Shown piece after piece: positions 8,835 through 18,920 of a stretch of DNA of 64,000 bases. Every line of letters begins with the position of its first letter. Positions within the stretch are counted from its first letter, which is position 1. The DNA is from Herbaspirillum sp. ST 5-3. Lineage in GTDB: Bacteria > Pseudomonadota > Gammaproteobacteria > Burkholderiales > Burkholderiaceae_D. The position numbers were made by a program, and so were the translations under genes. The stretch is from positions 62,001 to 126,000 of the forward strand of contig NZ_STGI01000015.1 in assembly GCF_004804275.1 (NCBI RefSeq). The letters are read 5' to 3'. The notes under the pieces were generated by a model that did no database searches, was not told where the DNA came from, and saw only the letters and a list, made by a program, of their open reading frames with translations.

Positions 8835-9851
8835 TCAGCATTCCACTTCCTGCGTCACATGCTTGGCGTGCATGCCCAGCTTCTCCAGCAGTGCGCTGTC
8901 CGCATCCGCATCCGGGTTGCCGGTGGTGAGCAGCTTGTCGCCGTAGAAAATCGAATTCGCTCCCGCCAGGAAGCACAAGGCCTGCACCGCCTCGCCCATC
9001 TCGCGGCGGCCGGCCGACATGCGCACGCGCGCGGTCGGCATCGTGATGCGCGCCACCGCGACGGTGCGCACGAATTCCAGCGGGTCGATCGGCTCGGTGC
9101 CATGCAGCGGCGTGCCTTCCACCTGCACCAGGTTATTGATCGGCACCGAATCCGGATAGGGATCGAGATTGGCAAGCTGCGCGATCAGCCCGGCGCGCTG
9201 GCGGCGCGATTCGCCCATGCCGACGATGCCACCGCAGCAGACCTTGATGCCGGCATTGCGCACCTTGTCCAGCGTGTCGAGGCGGTTTTCATAGTCGCGC
9301 GTGTGGATGATGTTGTTGTAGAACTCCGGCGCGGTGTCGAGGTTGTGGTTGTAGTAATCGAGGCCGGCTTCCTTCAGCCTCTCGGCCTGTCCGTCTTCCA
9401 GCATGCCCAGCGTGGCGCAGGCTTCCATCCCGAGCGCCTTGACGCCGCGCACCATCGCTTCAACGTGTTCCAGATCGCGATCCTTCGGGCTGCGCCAGGC
9501 GGCGCCCATGCAGAAGCGGGTGGCGCCATGTTCCTTCGCCTTGCGCGCGGCGGCGAGCACCGTTTCCAGTTCGAGCATCTTCTGCGCCTTCACGCCGGTG
9601 TCGTAGCGCGCGGCCTGCGGGCAGTAGCCGCAATCCTCGGGACAGCCGCCGGTCTTGATCGACAGCAGCGTCGCCAGTTCGATTTCCTGCGGATCGAAGT
9701 TTTCGCGATGCACCTGCTGTGCGCGGAACAGCAAATCGTTGAATGGCAGGTTGAACAGTTCCAGCACCTTGTCGACCGGCCAGCGCTGCGCCACCATTGC
9801 CTTGCGCGCGGCGGGGGTCGAGACTTCGTGGAACGTAATCGTTTGCGACAT
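8835..9851 (-). CDS. bioB: Biotin synthase
   Basis: This 338-residue radical-SAM enzyme inserts sulfur into dethiobiotin. The [4Fe-4S] motif [10 protein letters not shown] (Cys70, Cys74, Cys77) and the auxiliary-cluster signature with YNHNLDT and GGIVGMGES are present. The length is typical. It is the last gene of bioA-F-D-B, 17 bases after bioD, and is followed 123 bases later by liuD, whose product is biotinylated. Confidence 0.97.
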   Translation of the reverse strand: MSQTITFHEVSTPAARKAMVAQRWPVDKVLELFNLPFNDLLFRAQQVHRENFDPQEIELATLLSIKTGGCPEDCGYCPQAARYDTGVKAQKMLELETVLAAARKAKEHGATRFCMGAAWRSPKDRDLEHVEAMVRGVKALGMEACATLGMLEDGQAERLKEAGLDYYNHNLDTAPEFYNNIIHTRDYENRLDTLDKVRNAGIKVCCGGIVGMGESRRQRAGLIAQLANLDPYPDSVPINNLVQVEGTPLHGTEPIDPLEFVRTVAVARITMPTARVRMSAGRREMGEAVQALCFLAGANSIFYGDKLLTTGNPDADADSALLEKLGMHAKHVTQEVEC

Positions 9852-9868
9852 GAATCACTTCCTTTGCA

Positions 9869-10591
9869 CTAATTTGAAACGGGACAAACCGGCCGGCCTT
9901 GCGGCCAGCCCGGCAAACTTGAAAAATCGAGATGGTCCGCCGCCGCCGAGGGCGATGCCGCAGGCAAGCGGGGAATGCAACCGAGCGCCGGCGCCGGCAG
10001 GCGAGCCGCCAAGGCTTCGAGATTATCCATCCCGTAGCGCATCTCGAGGTCGACCACATTGCCGACCCAGCCGGCCAGCTTCAGGCCGCGCGCCGCGATC
10101 GCCTCGGCGGTCAGCAGCGCATGATTCAAACAGCCCAGCCGCAGGCCGACCACCAGGATCACCGGCAGGCCGAGCTGCTGCGCCAGGTCGGCGGTGTCGC
10201 AGGTGTCGGACAAGGGCACGCGAAAGCCGCCGACGCCTTCGACCACCACCGCATCGGCCGCCGCCGCAATGCGGTCATAACACGCATGGATATGCTGGAG
10301 GTCGATGGTGACGCCTTCCTGTGCCGCTGCGATATGCGGCGCCGCGGGTTCGCGCAGCAGATAAGGCGTGGTCAGTTCGGTGGGCAGCGCGACGCTGGAT
10401 GCCGCCGCCAGCAGGTCGGCGTCCTCGTTATGCAAGGCGCCGTCGCGCAGTTCCGCGCCTGCGGCAACCGGCTTCATGCCGGCAGCACGCAAACCCTGCT
10501 GCGTCAGGGCATACAGCAAGGTACTCGACACCAGCGTCTTGCCGATTTCGGTGTCGGTGCCCGTCACGAAATAAGCGATTGAAGCACTCAT
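9869..10591 (-). CDS. bioD: ATP-dependent dethiobiotin synthetase
   Basis: This 240-residue P-loop enzyme closes the ureido ring of dethiobiotin. The P-loop GTDTEIGKT lies at residues 11-19, and the substrate loop [11 protein letters not shown] and KPVAAG are recognisable. It overlaps the end of bioF by four bases (ATGA), so translation is coupled. The length agrees with the family. Confidence 0.95.
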   Translation of the reverse strand: MSASIAYFVTGTDTEIGKTLVSSTLLYALTQQGLRAAGMKPVAAGAELRDGALHNEDADLLAAASSVALPTELTTPYLLREPAAPHIAAAQEGVTIDLQHIHACYDRIAAAADAVVVEGVGGFRVPLSDTCDTADLAQQLGLPVILVVGLRLGCLNHALLTAEAIAARGLKLAGWVGNVVDLEMRYGMDNLEALAARLPAPALGCIPRLPAASPSAAADHLDFSSLPGWPQGRPVCPVSN

Positions 10592-11775
10592 GCAGATGCC
10601 TCCAGAAGATTGATCGCGCTGGCCAGTTCTGCCACGTCGCGGGCATTATGCGCTGCCGACAAGGTCACGCGCAGGCGCGCGGTGTCGGGCGGAACGGTCG
10701 GCGGGCGGATGCCAGGCACCCAGAAGCCCTGCCCGTACAAGGCGGTGGCGGCGCGCATGGTTTCGTCATTGGCGCCGATGATGATCGGCTGAATCGCGGT
10801 TTGCGAAGGGACCAATTCCCAGCGCTGCAGGTTCAGCGCGCCGCGCAGTTGTTCGATCAACGCCTTCAGGTGCGCGCGCCGCGCCGCGCCCTCGTCGCCG
10901 GCAATGATATCCATGCTGGCCATCAAGGCATGCGCCAGCGCGGGTGCTGCCGCGGTCGTGTAAATGTAAGGGCGGGCGCGCTGCACCAGCCACTCGATCA
11001 CGGTCTCGTGCGCGGCGACGAATGCGCCGCCGACGCCGGCCGCCTTGCCGAGCGTGCCCATGTAGATGAGGTAAGGCGAACGCAGGTCGAAATGTTCCAG
11101 CGCGCCGCGCCCATTCGCGCCGAGCACGCCGAAACCGTGCGCGTCGTCAACCACCAGCCAGGCGCCGTATTGTTCGCACAAGGAGAGCAAGGCCGGCAGC
11201 GGTGCGAGATCGCCATCCATGCTGAACACGCTGTCGGTGACGACCAGCTTGTTCTTCGTCTTGCTCTGCTTGAGCATGCTTTCCAGCGCATCGGTGTCGC
11301 CGTGCGGATAGACCTTCACTTGCGCGCGTGACAAGCGCGCGCCGTCGATCAGCGAGGCGTGGTTCAGTGCTTCCGAAAAGATTTCCGCATCGCGTCCGCC
11401 GAGCGCGCTGATAATCGACAGGTTGGCCATGTAGCCGGTGCAGAAATACAGCGCACGCGGCGATTCCAGGTGCGGCGACAGGAATTCGGCGAAGCGCTCT
11501 TCCAGCTGCGCATGCGCGCGCGAGTGGCCGCTGATCAGATGCGATGCGCCGCTGCCGACGCCGTAACGCGCGGCCCCCTCCTGCAAGGCTTCGACCAGGC
11601 GCGGATGCGCGGCCAGGCCAAGATAGTCGTTGCTGCAGAAGGCCAGCATGTCGCGGCCGTCGACCTTCACATGCGGCGCGCAGGGCGTCTCCGCCACGCG
11701 CAGGCGGCGACGCAGGCTTTGCGCATCCAGATGCTGCAGTTCGCGTTCGAGTGTCGCCAGCAGTTCCATGCTCAT
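10588..11775 (-). CDS. bioF: 8-amino-7-oxononanoate synthase
   Basis: This 395-residue PLP enzyme of the alpha-oxoamine synthase family condenses pimeloyl thioester and alanine. It shows [22 protein letters not shown] and the PLP-lysine motif [14 protein letters not shown] around residue 240. It overlaps bioA by four bases upstream and bioD by four bases downstream. Confidence 0.96.
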   Translation of the reverse strand: MSMELLATLERELQHLDAQSLRRRLRVAETPCAPHVKVDGRDMLAFCSNDYLGLAAHPRLVEALQEGAARYGVGSGASHLISGHSRAHAQLEERFAEFLSPHLESPRALYFCTGYMANLSIISALGGRDAEIFSEALNHASLIDGARLSRAQVKVYPHGDTDALESMLKQSKTKNKLVVTDSVFSMDGDLAPLPALLSLCEQYGAWLVVDDAHGFGVLGANGRGALEHFDLRSPYLIYMGTLGKAAGVGGAFVAAHETVIEWLVQRARPYIYTTAAAPALAHALMASMDIIAGDEGAARRAHLKALIEQLRGALNLQRWELVPSQTAIQPIIIGANDETMRAATALYGQGFWVPGIRPPTVPPDTARLRVTLSAAHNARDVAELASAINLLEASA

Positions 11776-13154
11776 GCTCCGATCACTTTATCGAACACGG
11801 CTTGCGTGCGGGCGGCGAGGCCGGCGATTTCCTCGTCGTCGAGGATGTAGGGCGGCATCAGGTAGACAGTGCGTCCGATTGGGCGCATCAGCAATTCATT
11901 ATTCAGTGCTTCCGTGAAGAAGCGACGCGAGAAGCTGCTTGCTGCGGCCGCGTCGTCGATCACCGCATCGAACGCCCAGATCATGCCGCGCTGGCGGAAA
12001 TTCTTCACCCGCGGATGTTCGGCGAGCGGCGCCAGCGCTTCGGTCATGCGCGCGGCGCGTTCACGGTTGCGCTTGAGCACATCGTCTTCGTCGAAGATCG
12101 CCAGCGTCGCCAGCGCGGCGCGGCAGGCGAGCGGATTGCCGGTGTAGGAATGCGAATGCAGGAAACCGCGCCGCACATCGGCATCATAGAAGGCTTGGTA
12201 GATGTCGTCGCGCGTCATCACCAGCGACAAGGGCAGGTAACCGCCGCTGATGCCCTTCGACAGGCAGACAAAATCAGGCCAGATATTAGCTTGTTCGCAT
12301 GCGAAGAAGGTGCCGGTGCGGCCGCAGCCGACCGCGATTTCATCGGCGATCAGATGCACTTGGTAGCGATCGCACAGGGCGCGTACTTCGCTGAGGTAGA
12401 CCGGATCGTACATCGCCATGCCGGCAGCGCATTGCACCAGCGGTTCGATAATGATGGCGGCGATATGCCTGCTGCGATCCTGCAGCAGCGTTTCGAATGC
12501 CTTCGCTGCGCGACACGCGACATCGGCCGGCGTCTCGCCCTGCTCCGCGGCACGCGCATCGGGCGACATCACCACATGCGCCTGCTGCAGCAATGGGCCG
12601 TAGGCATCGCGGAACAATTGTACGTCGGTCACTGCCAGCGCACCGACCGTTTCGCCGTGATAGCTGCCCTTCAGGCACACGAACTCGCGCTTGTCGGCAT
12701 GGCCGGTATTGCGCCAGTAATGGAAACTCATCTTCAGCGCGATCTCGGTCGCCGATGCGCCATCGGATGCATAGAAGCAATGGCCGAGCACGTGGTTGGT
12801 GCGCGCCGACAATTGTTCCGACAGGACGATCACCGGTTCATGCGTGAAGCCGGCCAGCATGGCGTGCTCCAGCGTATCGAGCTGCTCCTTGAGTGCGGCA
12901 TTGATGCGCGGGTTGGCATGGCCGAACAGGTTGACCCACCATGAACTGATCGCATCCAGATAGCGCTTGCCATCCGTGTCGTACAGCCATGCGCCGCGTC
13001 CGTGGCTGACCGGCACCAGCGGCACCGTTTCGTGGTGCTGCATCTGCGTGCACGGATGCCAGACGCTCTTGAGGCTGCGTGCGACCTGGTCGGTTGCTGC
13101 GAGGTGGGTTTTCAGACTTGCGTTCAAATACTGCTCCAAAACTGTTCCATTCAC
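11772..13154 (-). CDS. bioA: Adenosylmethionine-8-amino-7-oxononanoate aminotransferase
   Basis: This 460-residue class III PLP aminotransferase converts KAPA to DAPA with SAM as amino donor. BioA hallmarks are VWHPCTQMQ near the N-terminus, DGISSWW-like [29 protein letters not shown], and the PLP lysine in [12 protein letters not shown]. It is the first gene of the bio operon, starting 43 bases after the liuC stop with a hairpin in the gap. Pimelate-forming bioC/bioH genes are not in the window. Confidence 0.96.
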   Translation of the reverse strand: MNGTVLEQYLNASLKTHLAATDQVARSLKSVWHPCTQMQHHETVPLVPVSHGRGAWLYDTDGKRYLDAISSWWVNLFGHANPRINAALKEQLDTLEHAMLAGFTHEPVIVLSEQLSARTNHVLGHCFYASDGASATEIALKMSFHYWRNTGHADKREFVCLKGSYHGETVGALAVTDVQLFRDAYGPLLQQAHVVMSPDARAAEQGETPADVACRAAKAFETLLQDRSRHIAAIIIEPLVQCAAGMAMYDPVYLSEVRALCDRYQVHLIADEIAVGCGRTGTFFACEQANIWPDFVCLSKGISGGYLPLSLVMTRDDIYQAFYDADVRRGFLHSHSYTGNPLACRAALATLAIFDEDDVLKRNRERAARMTEALAPLAEHPRVKNFRQRGMIWAFDAVIDDAAAASSFSRRFFTEALNNELLMRPIGRTVYLMPPYILDDEEIAGLAARTQAVFDKVIGA

Positions 13155-13159
13155 TTCCT

Positions 13160-13187
13160 GTTCCGTCCTCGTGCAGGAGGACGGAAC
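13160..13187. repeat. Perfect 11-bp hairpin between liuC and bioA
   Basis: GTTCCGTCCTC and GAGGACGGAAC form an 11-bp perfect stem with a six-base loop in the 42-base gap between the liuC stop and bioA start. No T-tract follows in either direction, so it may attenuate, process or stabilise mRNA rather than terminate it. It separates liu from bio transcription units structurally. Confidence 0.7.
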
Positions 13188-13196
13188 GTGTTCTTC

Positions 13197-13982
13197 CTAA
13201 GTCAGCCAGGTCGGCTTGCGCTTTTCCAGAAACGAGCGCACGCCTTCCTTGCCTTCCTCGGAACTGCGGATGTCGGCGATGCGCGTTGCCGTGTCCGCGA
13301 TCAATGACTCGGTCAGCGGCTGTCCCGCCACATCCTGCACCAGACGCTTGGCTTCCTTCACCGCATTCGGACTGTTGGACACCAAAGCCTTCACAATGTC
13401 CGCAGTGGATGCGCCGAGCGCATCGGCGGATACCACCGCATGCACGAAGCCGATGCGCATCGCTTCCTGCGCGGAAAAGCGTTCCGCCGTGAGGAAATAC
13501 CGACGGGCGGGGTTTTCGCCCATGGCCTTGATGACGTAAGGCGAGATTGTCGCAGGAATAAGGCCCAGTTTTGCCTCGCTCAGACAAAAATTAGTTGCCT
13601 CTTTGCAAATAGCGATGTCGCATGCGGCCACCAGACCCATCCCGCCGGCGTAGCAATCCCCTTGCACTTTTGCCACTACCGGTTTCGGGCAGGCATAGAT
13701 CGTACGCAGCATCTCGGCCAGTTGCATCGCATCCGCACGGTTTTCCTCGTACGTATACCCCGCCATTTTCTTCATCCAGTTGAGATCGGCGCCGGCGCAG
13801 AATGCCGGGCCGCTGGCGGCGAGCACGATGGCGCGAATGGCCTCGTTCTGTCCGAGTTCGCGGAAGGCCTGCGTGATTTCGGCGATGGTGGTTTCGTTGA
13901 ATGCGTTGCGCACCTCGGGGCGGTTGAGGGTGACCGTGGCGACGCGGCCTTCAATGGCGACAGTGAGTGATTGGTAAGACAT
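13197..13982 (-). CDS. liuC: Methylglutaconyl-CoA hydratase (enoyl-CoA hydratase family)
   Basis: This 261-residue crotonase-fold protein shows SGPAFCAGADLNWMKKMA (oxyanion-hole and CoA-site region) and GDCYAGGMGLVAACDIAI. In the liu pathway it hydrates 3-methylglutaconyl-CoA to HMG-CoA; the assignment over a general enoyl-CoA hydratase rests on its place two bases downstream of liuB. The start at 13982 matches the family N-terminus SLTVAIEGRVATVTLNRP. Confidence 0.92.
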   Translation of the reverse strand: MSYQSLTVAIEGRVATVTLNRPEVRNAFNETTIAEITQAFRELGQNEAIRAIVLAASGPAFCAGADLNWMKKMAGYTYEENRADAMQLAEMLRTIYACPKPVVAKVQGDCYAGGMGLVAACDIAICKEATNFCLSEAKLGLIPATISPYVIKAMGENPARRYFLTAERFSAQEAMRIGFVHAVVSADALGASTADIVKALVSNSPNAVKEAKRLVQDVAGQPLTESLIADTATRIADIRSSEEGKEGVRSFLEKRKPTWLT

Positions 13983-13984
13983 GA

Positions 13985-15592
13985 TTACATCCTGAATACG
14001 CCGAACTTCGTCTCCGGAATCGGCGCGTTCAGCGATGCGCTCAATCCCAGCCCCAGCACCATGCGCGTATCCGCCGGATCGATCACGCCGTCGTCCCACA
14101 GACGCGCGGAGGCGTAGTACGGATGGCCCTGATGTTCATACTGCTCGCGGATCGGCGCCTTGAATGCCTCTTCCTCCTGCGCCGACCAGGTGCCGCCCTT
14201 GCCTTCGATGCCGTCGCGCTTGACGGTGGCGAGCACGCTCGCTGCCTGTTCGCCACCCATCACGGAAATGCGCGCATTCGGCCACATCCACAGCATGCGC
14301 GGGGAAAAGCCGCGTCCGCACATGCCGTAGTTGCCGGCGCCGAAGCTGCCGCCGATGATCACGGTGAATTTCGGCACCGAAGCGGTCGAGACGGCGGTCA
14401 CCATCTTCGCGCCGTTGCGCGCGATGCCTTCGTTTTCATATTTGCGACCGACCATGAAGCCAGTGATGTTCTGCAGGAACACCAGCGGAATCTTGCGCTG
14501 GCAGCACAGCTCGATGAAGTGCGTACCCTTCAATGCCGATTCGGAAAACAGGATGCCGTTGTTGGCGATGATGCCGACCGGCATGCCGAAGATGTGCGCG
14601 AAGCCGCACACCAGCGTGGTGCCGTAGCGCGCCTTGAACTCATCGAATTCGCTGCCGTCGACGATGCGCGCAATGACTTCGCGCACGTCGAAGGGCTTGC
14701 GCGTGTCGGTCGGGATCACGCCGTACAATTCGCGCGCGTCGTACTTCGGCGCGACCGGTTCGCGCAGCACCATCTGCTGCGGCTTCTTGCGGTTGAGGTT
14801 GGAGACGATGCTGCGCGCCAGCGCGAGCGCATGCATATCGTTCTGCGCCAGATGGTCGACCACGCCGGACAGGCGCGTGTGCACGTCGCCACCGCCGAGG
14901 TCTTCCGCGCTCACCACTTCGCCGGTCGCGGCCTTTACCAGCGGCGGGCCGCCGAGGAAAATCGTGCCCTGCTCCTTCACGATGATCGACTCGTCGCTCA
15001 TCGCCGGCACATACGCGCCGCCTGCGGTGCAGGAGCCCATCACCACGGCGATCTGCGGAATGCCCTTGGCCGACAGGTTGGCCTGGTTGTAGAAGATGCG
15101 GCCGAAGTGGTCGCGGTCGGGGAACACGTCATCCTGGTTCGGCAGGTTGGCGCCGCCGGAGTCGACCAGGTAAATGCACGGCAGATTGTTCTGGTCGGCG
15201 ATTTCCTGCGCGCGCAGATGCTTCTTCACCGTGATCGGATAATAGGTGCCGCCCTTGACGGTGGCGTCATTGCAGACGATCACGCATTCCTGCCCGGCCA
15301 CGCGCCCGATGCCGGTGATGATGCCGGCCGAAGGCGCCGCATTGTGATACATGTCGTAGGCGGCGAGCTGCGAGAATTCCAGGAAGGGCGTGCCCGGATC
15401 GAGCAGCATCTGCACGCGGTCGCGCGGCAGCAGCTTGCCGCGCGAAGTATGCTTCTTGCGTGCCTCGTCGCCGCCGCCCAGCGCGATCTTTGCGACCTTC
15501 TCCTTCAGGTCGTCGACCAGCGCTTGCATCGCCGCAGAATTGTCCTTGAACTCTTCGCTGCGCGGATTGAGTTTGCTTTCTAAATGCGACAT
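13985..15592 (-). CDS. liuB: Methylcrotonyl-CoA carboxylase beta (carboxyltransferase) subunit
   Basis: This 535-residue carboxyltransferase belongs to the AccD/PccB/MccB family. Characteristic segments are [55 protein letters not shown] and [23 protein letters not shown]. It transfers carboxylate from biotin on LiuD to 3-methylcrotonyl-CoA. The carboxylase subunits are separated by liuC and the four bio genes, which is unusual. Confidence 0.96.
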   Translation of the reverse strand: MSHLESKLNPRSEEFKDNSAAMQALVDDLKEKVAKIALGGGDEARKKHTSRGKLLPRDRVQMLLDPGTPFLEFSQLAAYDMYHNAAPSAGIITGIGRVAGQECVIVCNDATVKGGTYYPITVKKHLRAQEIADQNNLPCIYLVDSGGANLPNQDDVFPDRDHFGRIFYNQANLSAKGIPQIAVVMGSCTAGGAYVPAMSDESIIVKEQGTIFLGGPPLVKAATGEVVSAEDLGGGDVHTRLSGVVDHLAQNDMHALALARSIVSNLNRKKPQQMVLREPVAPKYDARELYGVIPTDTRKPFDVREVIARIVDGSEFDEFKARYGTTLVCGFAHIFGMPVGIIANNGILFSESALKGTHFIELCCQRKIPLVFLQNITGFMVGRKYENEGIARNGAKMVTAVSTASVPKFTVIIGGSFGAGNYGMCGRGFSPRMLWMWPNARISVMGGEQAASVLATVKRDGIEGKGGTWSAQEEEAFKAPIREQYEHQGHPYYASARLWDDGVIDPADTRMVLGLGLSASLNAPIPETKFGVFRM

Positions 15593-15624
15593 TTCAACAT
15601 CCTTTGTTGTAATTTTCCGCGCGT

Positions 15625-17319
15625 TTACGCGGTCTTTTCTTCATCCAGCTGCAGCTCTTGCTTCATCAGTTCGCGCATCTTGAATTTCTGCACCTTGCCG
15701 GTGATAGTCATCGGGAAGGCTTCGACGAAGCGGATGTAGCGCGGCACCTTGTAATGCGCGATCTGGCCGCGGCAGAATTCACGAATGCTCTCTTCATTCA
15801 CGGTCGCACCGGCGCGCGGAATGATCCACGCGCACAATTCCTCGCCGTACTTCTTGTCGGGCACGCCGACCACCTGCACATCCTGCACGCCGGGATGGCG
15901 ATACAGGAATTCCTCGATCTCGCGCGGGTAAATGTTCTCGCCGCCGCGAATGACCATGTCCTTGATGCGGCCCGAAATATTGACGTAGCCTTCCGCATCC
16001 ATCACCGCGAGGTCGCCGGTGTGCATCCAGCCTTCGGCATCAATGGCTTCGGCGGTCTTCTCGGGATCGCCCCAGTAGCCGTGCATCACCGAATAGCCGC
16101 GCGTGCACAGCTCGCCGGAGGTGCCGACAGGCACGGTCTTGCCGGTGTCGGGATCGACGATTTTCACTTCCAGGTGCGGCTGCGTCTTGCCGACCGTGGA
16201 CACGCGCTTTTCGAGCGGCGTATCGGTCGTACTCTGGCAACTGACCGGGCTTGTTTCGGTCATGCCGTAGGCGATCGTGACTTCGCTCAAATGCATGTCG
16301 CTGACCACGCGTTTCATCACTTCGATCGGGCAAGGCGAGCCGGCCATGATGCCGGTGCGCAGCGTTGACAGGTCGAATTCCTTGAAACGGGGATGATCGA
16401 GTTCCGCGATGAACATGGTCGGCACGCCGTGCAGGCCGGTGCAACGTTCCTGCTGTACCGCCTGCAGGACCAGCAGCGGATCGAAAGCGTCGTTCGGATA
16501 GACGATGGTGGCGCCATGCGTCAGGCAGGCCAGATTGCCAAGCACCATGCCGAAGCAATGGTAGAGCGGGACGGGAATGCACAAGCGGTCGGCCGGCGTG
16601 AGGCGCATCGCCTCGCCGATGAAGAAGCCGTTGTTCAGCACATTGCGATGAGTCAGCGTCGCGCCCTTGGGAAAGCCGGTGGTGCCGCTGGTGAACTGGA
16701 TGTTGATCGGGTCGGTGTTCTTCAATCCCGCACCGATCTGCGCAAGACGAGGATCGGCGGGATCGCCTGTCGCCATCAGGTCGGAAAAACGCATCATGCC
16801 AGGCACCTGTTCTTCGCCGAGCTGTATCACCGTTTTCAAGGACGGCGCGCGCGCCGCGCTCAAGCTGCCCGGCGTGGCGTCAACGATTTCCGGCGCAACG
16901 GCACGGATCATCTCGAGGTAATCGCTGGTCTTGAAGGCAGTCATCGTGATCAAGGCCTTGCAGCCAACCTTGTTCAGCGCGTATTCGAGCTCGGCGATCC
17001 GGTAGGCCGGATTGATGTTGACCAGAATGATGCCGGCTTTCGCTGTCGCAATCTGCGTCATCAGCCATTGGGCATTGTTGTGCGACCAGATGCCGACACG
17101 GTCGCCCGGCTGCAGGCCCAGGCCGAGCAGCGCGCTGGCCAGGCGGTTGGACTCCTGCTGCAGCTCGCGATAGGTATAGCGTAGCTGCTGATGGCAGGAC
17201 ACCAGTGCTTCGTTCTCGGGAAAACGGCTGACCGTGGCATCGAAGAAATCGCCGATCGTCTGTTCGATCAACGGCGACTCCTGACTGCCCCGGTCGTAGC
17301 TTGTAACCAACTGCGCCAT
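15625..17319 (-). CDS. AMP-binding acyl-CoA synthetase
   Basis: This 564-residue adenylate-forming enzyme has the P-loop [18 protein letters not shown], the TGD motif [21 protein letters not shown] and the catalytic lysine region [14 protein letters not shown]. Family members activate medium or branched fatty acids to CoA esters. Between YchJ and liuB it probably feeds isovalerate, methylcrotonate or a related acid into the liu pathway (inference from position). Confidence 0.9.
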   Translation of the reverse strand: MAQLVTSYDRGSQESPLIEQTIGDFFDATVSRFPENEALVSCHQQLRYTYRELQQESNRLASALLGLGLQPGDRVGIWSHNNAQWLMTQIATAKAGIILVNINPAYRIAELEYALNKVGCKALITMTAFKTSDYLEMIRAVAPEIVDATPGSLSAARAPSLKTVIQLGEEQVPGMMRFSDLMATGDPADPRLAQIGAGLKNTDPINIQFTSGTTGFPKGATLTHRNVLNNGFFIGEAMRLTPADRLCIPVPLYHCFGMVLGNLACLTHGATIVYPNDAFDPLLVLQAVQQERCTGLHGVPTMFIAELDHPRFKEFDLSTLRTGIMAGSPCPIEVMKRVVSDMHLSEVTIAYGMTETSPVSCQSTTDTPLEKRVSTVGKTQPHLEVKIVDPDTGKTVPVGTSGELCTRGYSVMHGYWGDPEKTAEAIDAEGWMHTGDLAVMDAEGYVNISGRIKDMVIRGGENIYPREIEEFLYRHPGVQDVQVVGVPDKKYGEELCAWIIPRAGATVNEESIREFCRGQIAHYKVPRYIRFVEAFPMTITGKVQKFKMRELMKQELQLDEEKTA

Positions 17320-17332
17320 TTACTCTCTCCAG

Positions 17333-17728
17333 TCATTTTGTTGTAGAAAAACTGCCATCGACGTAATACCACCGGCCTTCTGCGCGCACGAAGCGACTGG
17401 TTTCGTGCAAGCGGTGCGCGCGGCCGCCGATCTTGTAGCGCGCCACAAATTCGACCGTTGCGGTATCACCTTCCGGAACATGCTTGCGCACTTCCAGGCC
17501 CAGCCATTTCATATCCTCGTCCTGCGCCACCGCCTCGGCCGGCCGCGTGCTTGCATGCCAGGTCGATTTCACATAATCCTCGTTGTGCAAGGTATAGGCG
17601 GTGTAACGCGAACGCATCAGCTGCTCGGCGGTTTGCGGGATTTCACCGCCGTCGATGAAACGCCCGCAGCACTGCTCATAGTGGTTTCCGCCGCAGGGGC
17701 ATGGTGTCGGCTTGGTGGTACGTGTCAT
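17333..17728 (-). CDS. ychJ: YchJ family protein (UPF0225, SEC-C-type zinc motif)
   Basis: This 131-residue protein starts with a zinc-binding PCPCGGNHYEQCCGRFI motif and continues with the conserved TAEQLMRSRYTAY and FVARYKIGGRAHRLHETSRF of YchJ. The biochemical role is unknown. It is 13 bases upstream of the acyl-CoA synthetase. Confidence 0.93.
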   Translation of the reverse strand: MTRTTKPTPCPCGGNHYEQCCGRFIDGGEIPQTAEQLMRSRYTAYTLHNEDYVKSTWHASTRPAEAVAQDEDMKWLGLEVRKHVPEGDTATVEFVARYKIGGRAHRLHETSRFVRAEGRWYYVDGSFSTTK

Positions 17729-17748
17729 AACTTCTCAGGTAAATGCCT

Positions 17749-17866
17749 GTCCACGGAAATCACGGAAAGAAAACCAATGACATTCCCAGATGAGGGATGT
17801 TTGAGAAGCCACGACCGGTCGCATGAGTCCTTGAACTTTTCCGTGTTTTCCGTGATTTCCGTGGAC
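17749..17866. repeat. Palindromic element with CACGGAA repeats, copy 2
   Basis: Ends GTCCACGGAAATCACGGAAA (17749-17768) and a longer right arm of TTCCGTG units ending TTTCCGTGGAC (to 17866) are inverted around a unique 65-base centre. The design matches copy 1 at 1875-1935, but centre and length differ (118 against 61 bases). It fills most of the gap between the rhodanese and ychJ genes. Confidence 0.78.
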
Positions 17867-17875
17867 AAGCAAGAA

Positions 17876-18283
17876 TCAATGTTTGCCCTTGCTCTCTTTC
17901 ACGCCCACCGGCGCGCCCGCGGCCTTCCATGCGCCGAAGCCGCCTTCGATGTGCGCGACGTTTTCCAGTCCCATGTCCTGCACGGTCTTGGTGGTGAGCG
18001 CGCTGCGCCAGCCGGCGGCGCAGAAGAAGACGAATTCCTTCTTTTCGCCGAACACCGGCTTGAAGTACGGCGAATCGGGGTCAACCCAGAATTCGATCAT
18101 GCCGCGCGGCGCGGAAAAGGCGCCGGGGACGATACCGTCGCGCTCCAGCTCGCGCACGTCCCGCACGTCGACGAACTGTACCTGCGGATCGCCGAACTTG
18201 GCCCTGGCCTGTTCCACGCTGTAGGTCTTCACCTGCGCCATCGCCTCATCGACGAGCGCCTTGTATCCTTTTTTCATTGGCAT
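17876..18283 (-). CDS. Rhodanese-like domain protein
   Basis: This 135-residue single-domain rhodanese has VQFVDVRDVRELERDG and the active-site loop FFCAAGWRSAL with the catalytic cysteine, then GFGAWKAAGAPV. It probably carries a persulfide in sulfur transfer. GGAGGA precedes the ATG at 18283. The gene follows the HCCA isomerase by 16 bases. Confidence 0.9.
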   Translation of the reverse strand: MPMKKGYKALVDEAMAQVKTYSVEQARAKFGDPQVQFVDVRDVRELERDGIVPGAFSAPRGMIEFWVDPDSPYFKPVFGEKKEFVFFCAAGWRSALTTKTVQDMGLENVAHIEGGFGAWKAAGAPVGVKESKGKH

Positions 18284-18299
18284 GATGTCTCCTCCGGTT

Positions 18300-18905
18300 T
18301 CAGATCTTTCCGTACTTTAAAAATGCCTCAAGCTGGTCGAAGCGGTCAAAGCCCCAGAACGGTTCGCCGTCGACAATCACAAAGGGCGAGCCGAATACGC
18401 CGCGCGCCATCGCCGCGTCGACGTCGGCTTTCAACTGCTCCTTGACGGGCGCACTGTTGGCGCCGTCGATCACCGCCGCCGCATCCAGTCCCGTCTTGCC
18501 GGCGATCTCTGCAATGGCATCGGTATCGGCGATATTGCTGCCGTCAACGAAATAGGCGTGGTACACCGCCTGCGCGAACTCGACCGCTTTGCGCTCGCCA
18601 TGTGCCTGCCGCACCCACAGCATGGCGCGCGCCGCCAGCTGCGTCGCCAGTGGAAATGCGGGCGGGCGTTGATACGAAATGCCGTGAAAACGTGCACAGC
18701 GCTCGAAATCGCGAAACGCGTACTCGCCCTTCAAAGGCACCATCGGCAGCGGCACGCCGCCGGTCGTCTTGAACACCGCGCCCAGCAGCAACGGATGCCA
18801 GTTCACCTTGCGATCGTATCTTGCCGCGAGATGTTCGATGCGCGTCGATGCGAAGTAGCCGTATGGCGAGGAAAAGTCGAAGTAGAAATCGATTGCGGTC
18901 GTCAT
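18300..18905 (-). CDS. 2-hydroxychromene-2-carboxylate isomerase family protein
   Basis: This 201-residue DsbA-fold protein has the N-terminal FYFDFSSPYGYFAS motif and ARGVFGSPFVIVDGEPFWGFDR near the C-terminus, both diagnostic for the HCCA isomerase/kappa-GST family. It is a paralogue of the 3326-3952 product. It lies between an acyl-CoA dehydrogenase and a rhodanese, so a role in acyl-CoA or aromatic catabolism is likely but unproven. Confidence 0.88.
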   Translation of the reverse strand: MTTAIDFYFDFSSPYGYFASTRIEHLAARYDRKVNWHPLLLGAVFKTTGGVPLPMVPLKGEYAFRDFERCARFHGISYQRPPAFPLATQLAARAMLWVRQAHGERKAVEFAQAVYHAYFVDGSNIADTDAIAEIAGKTGLDAAAVIDGANSAPVKEQLKADVDAAMARGVFGSPFVIVDGEPFWGFDRFDQLEAFLKYGKI

Positions 18906-18920
18906 GGCGTCCTCTCCGTA

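Noticed and set aside
18300-18905. A naphthalene degradation cluster, because of two HCCA isomerase genes
   Set aside because: No ring-hydroxylating dioxygenase, extradiol dioxygenase or hydratase-aldolase is present; the family is broad and the context is acyl-CoA metabolism.
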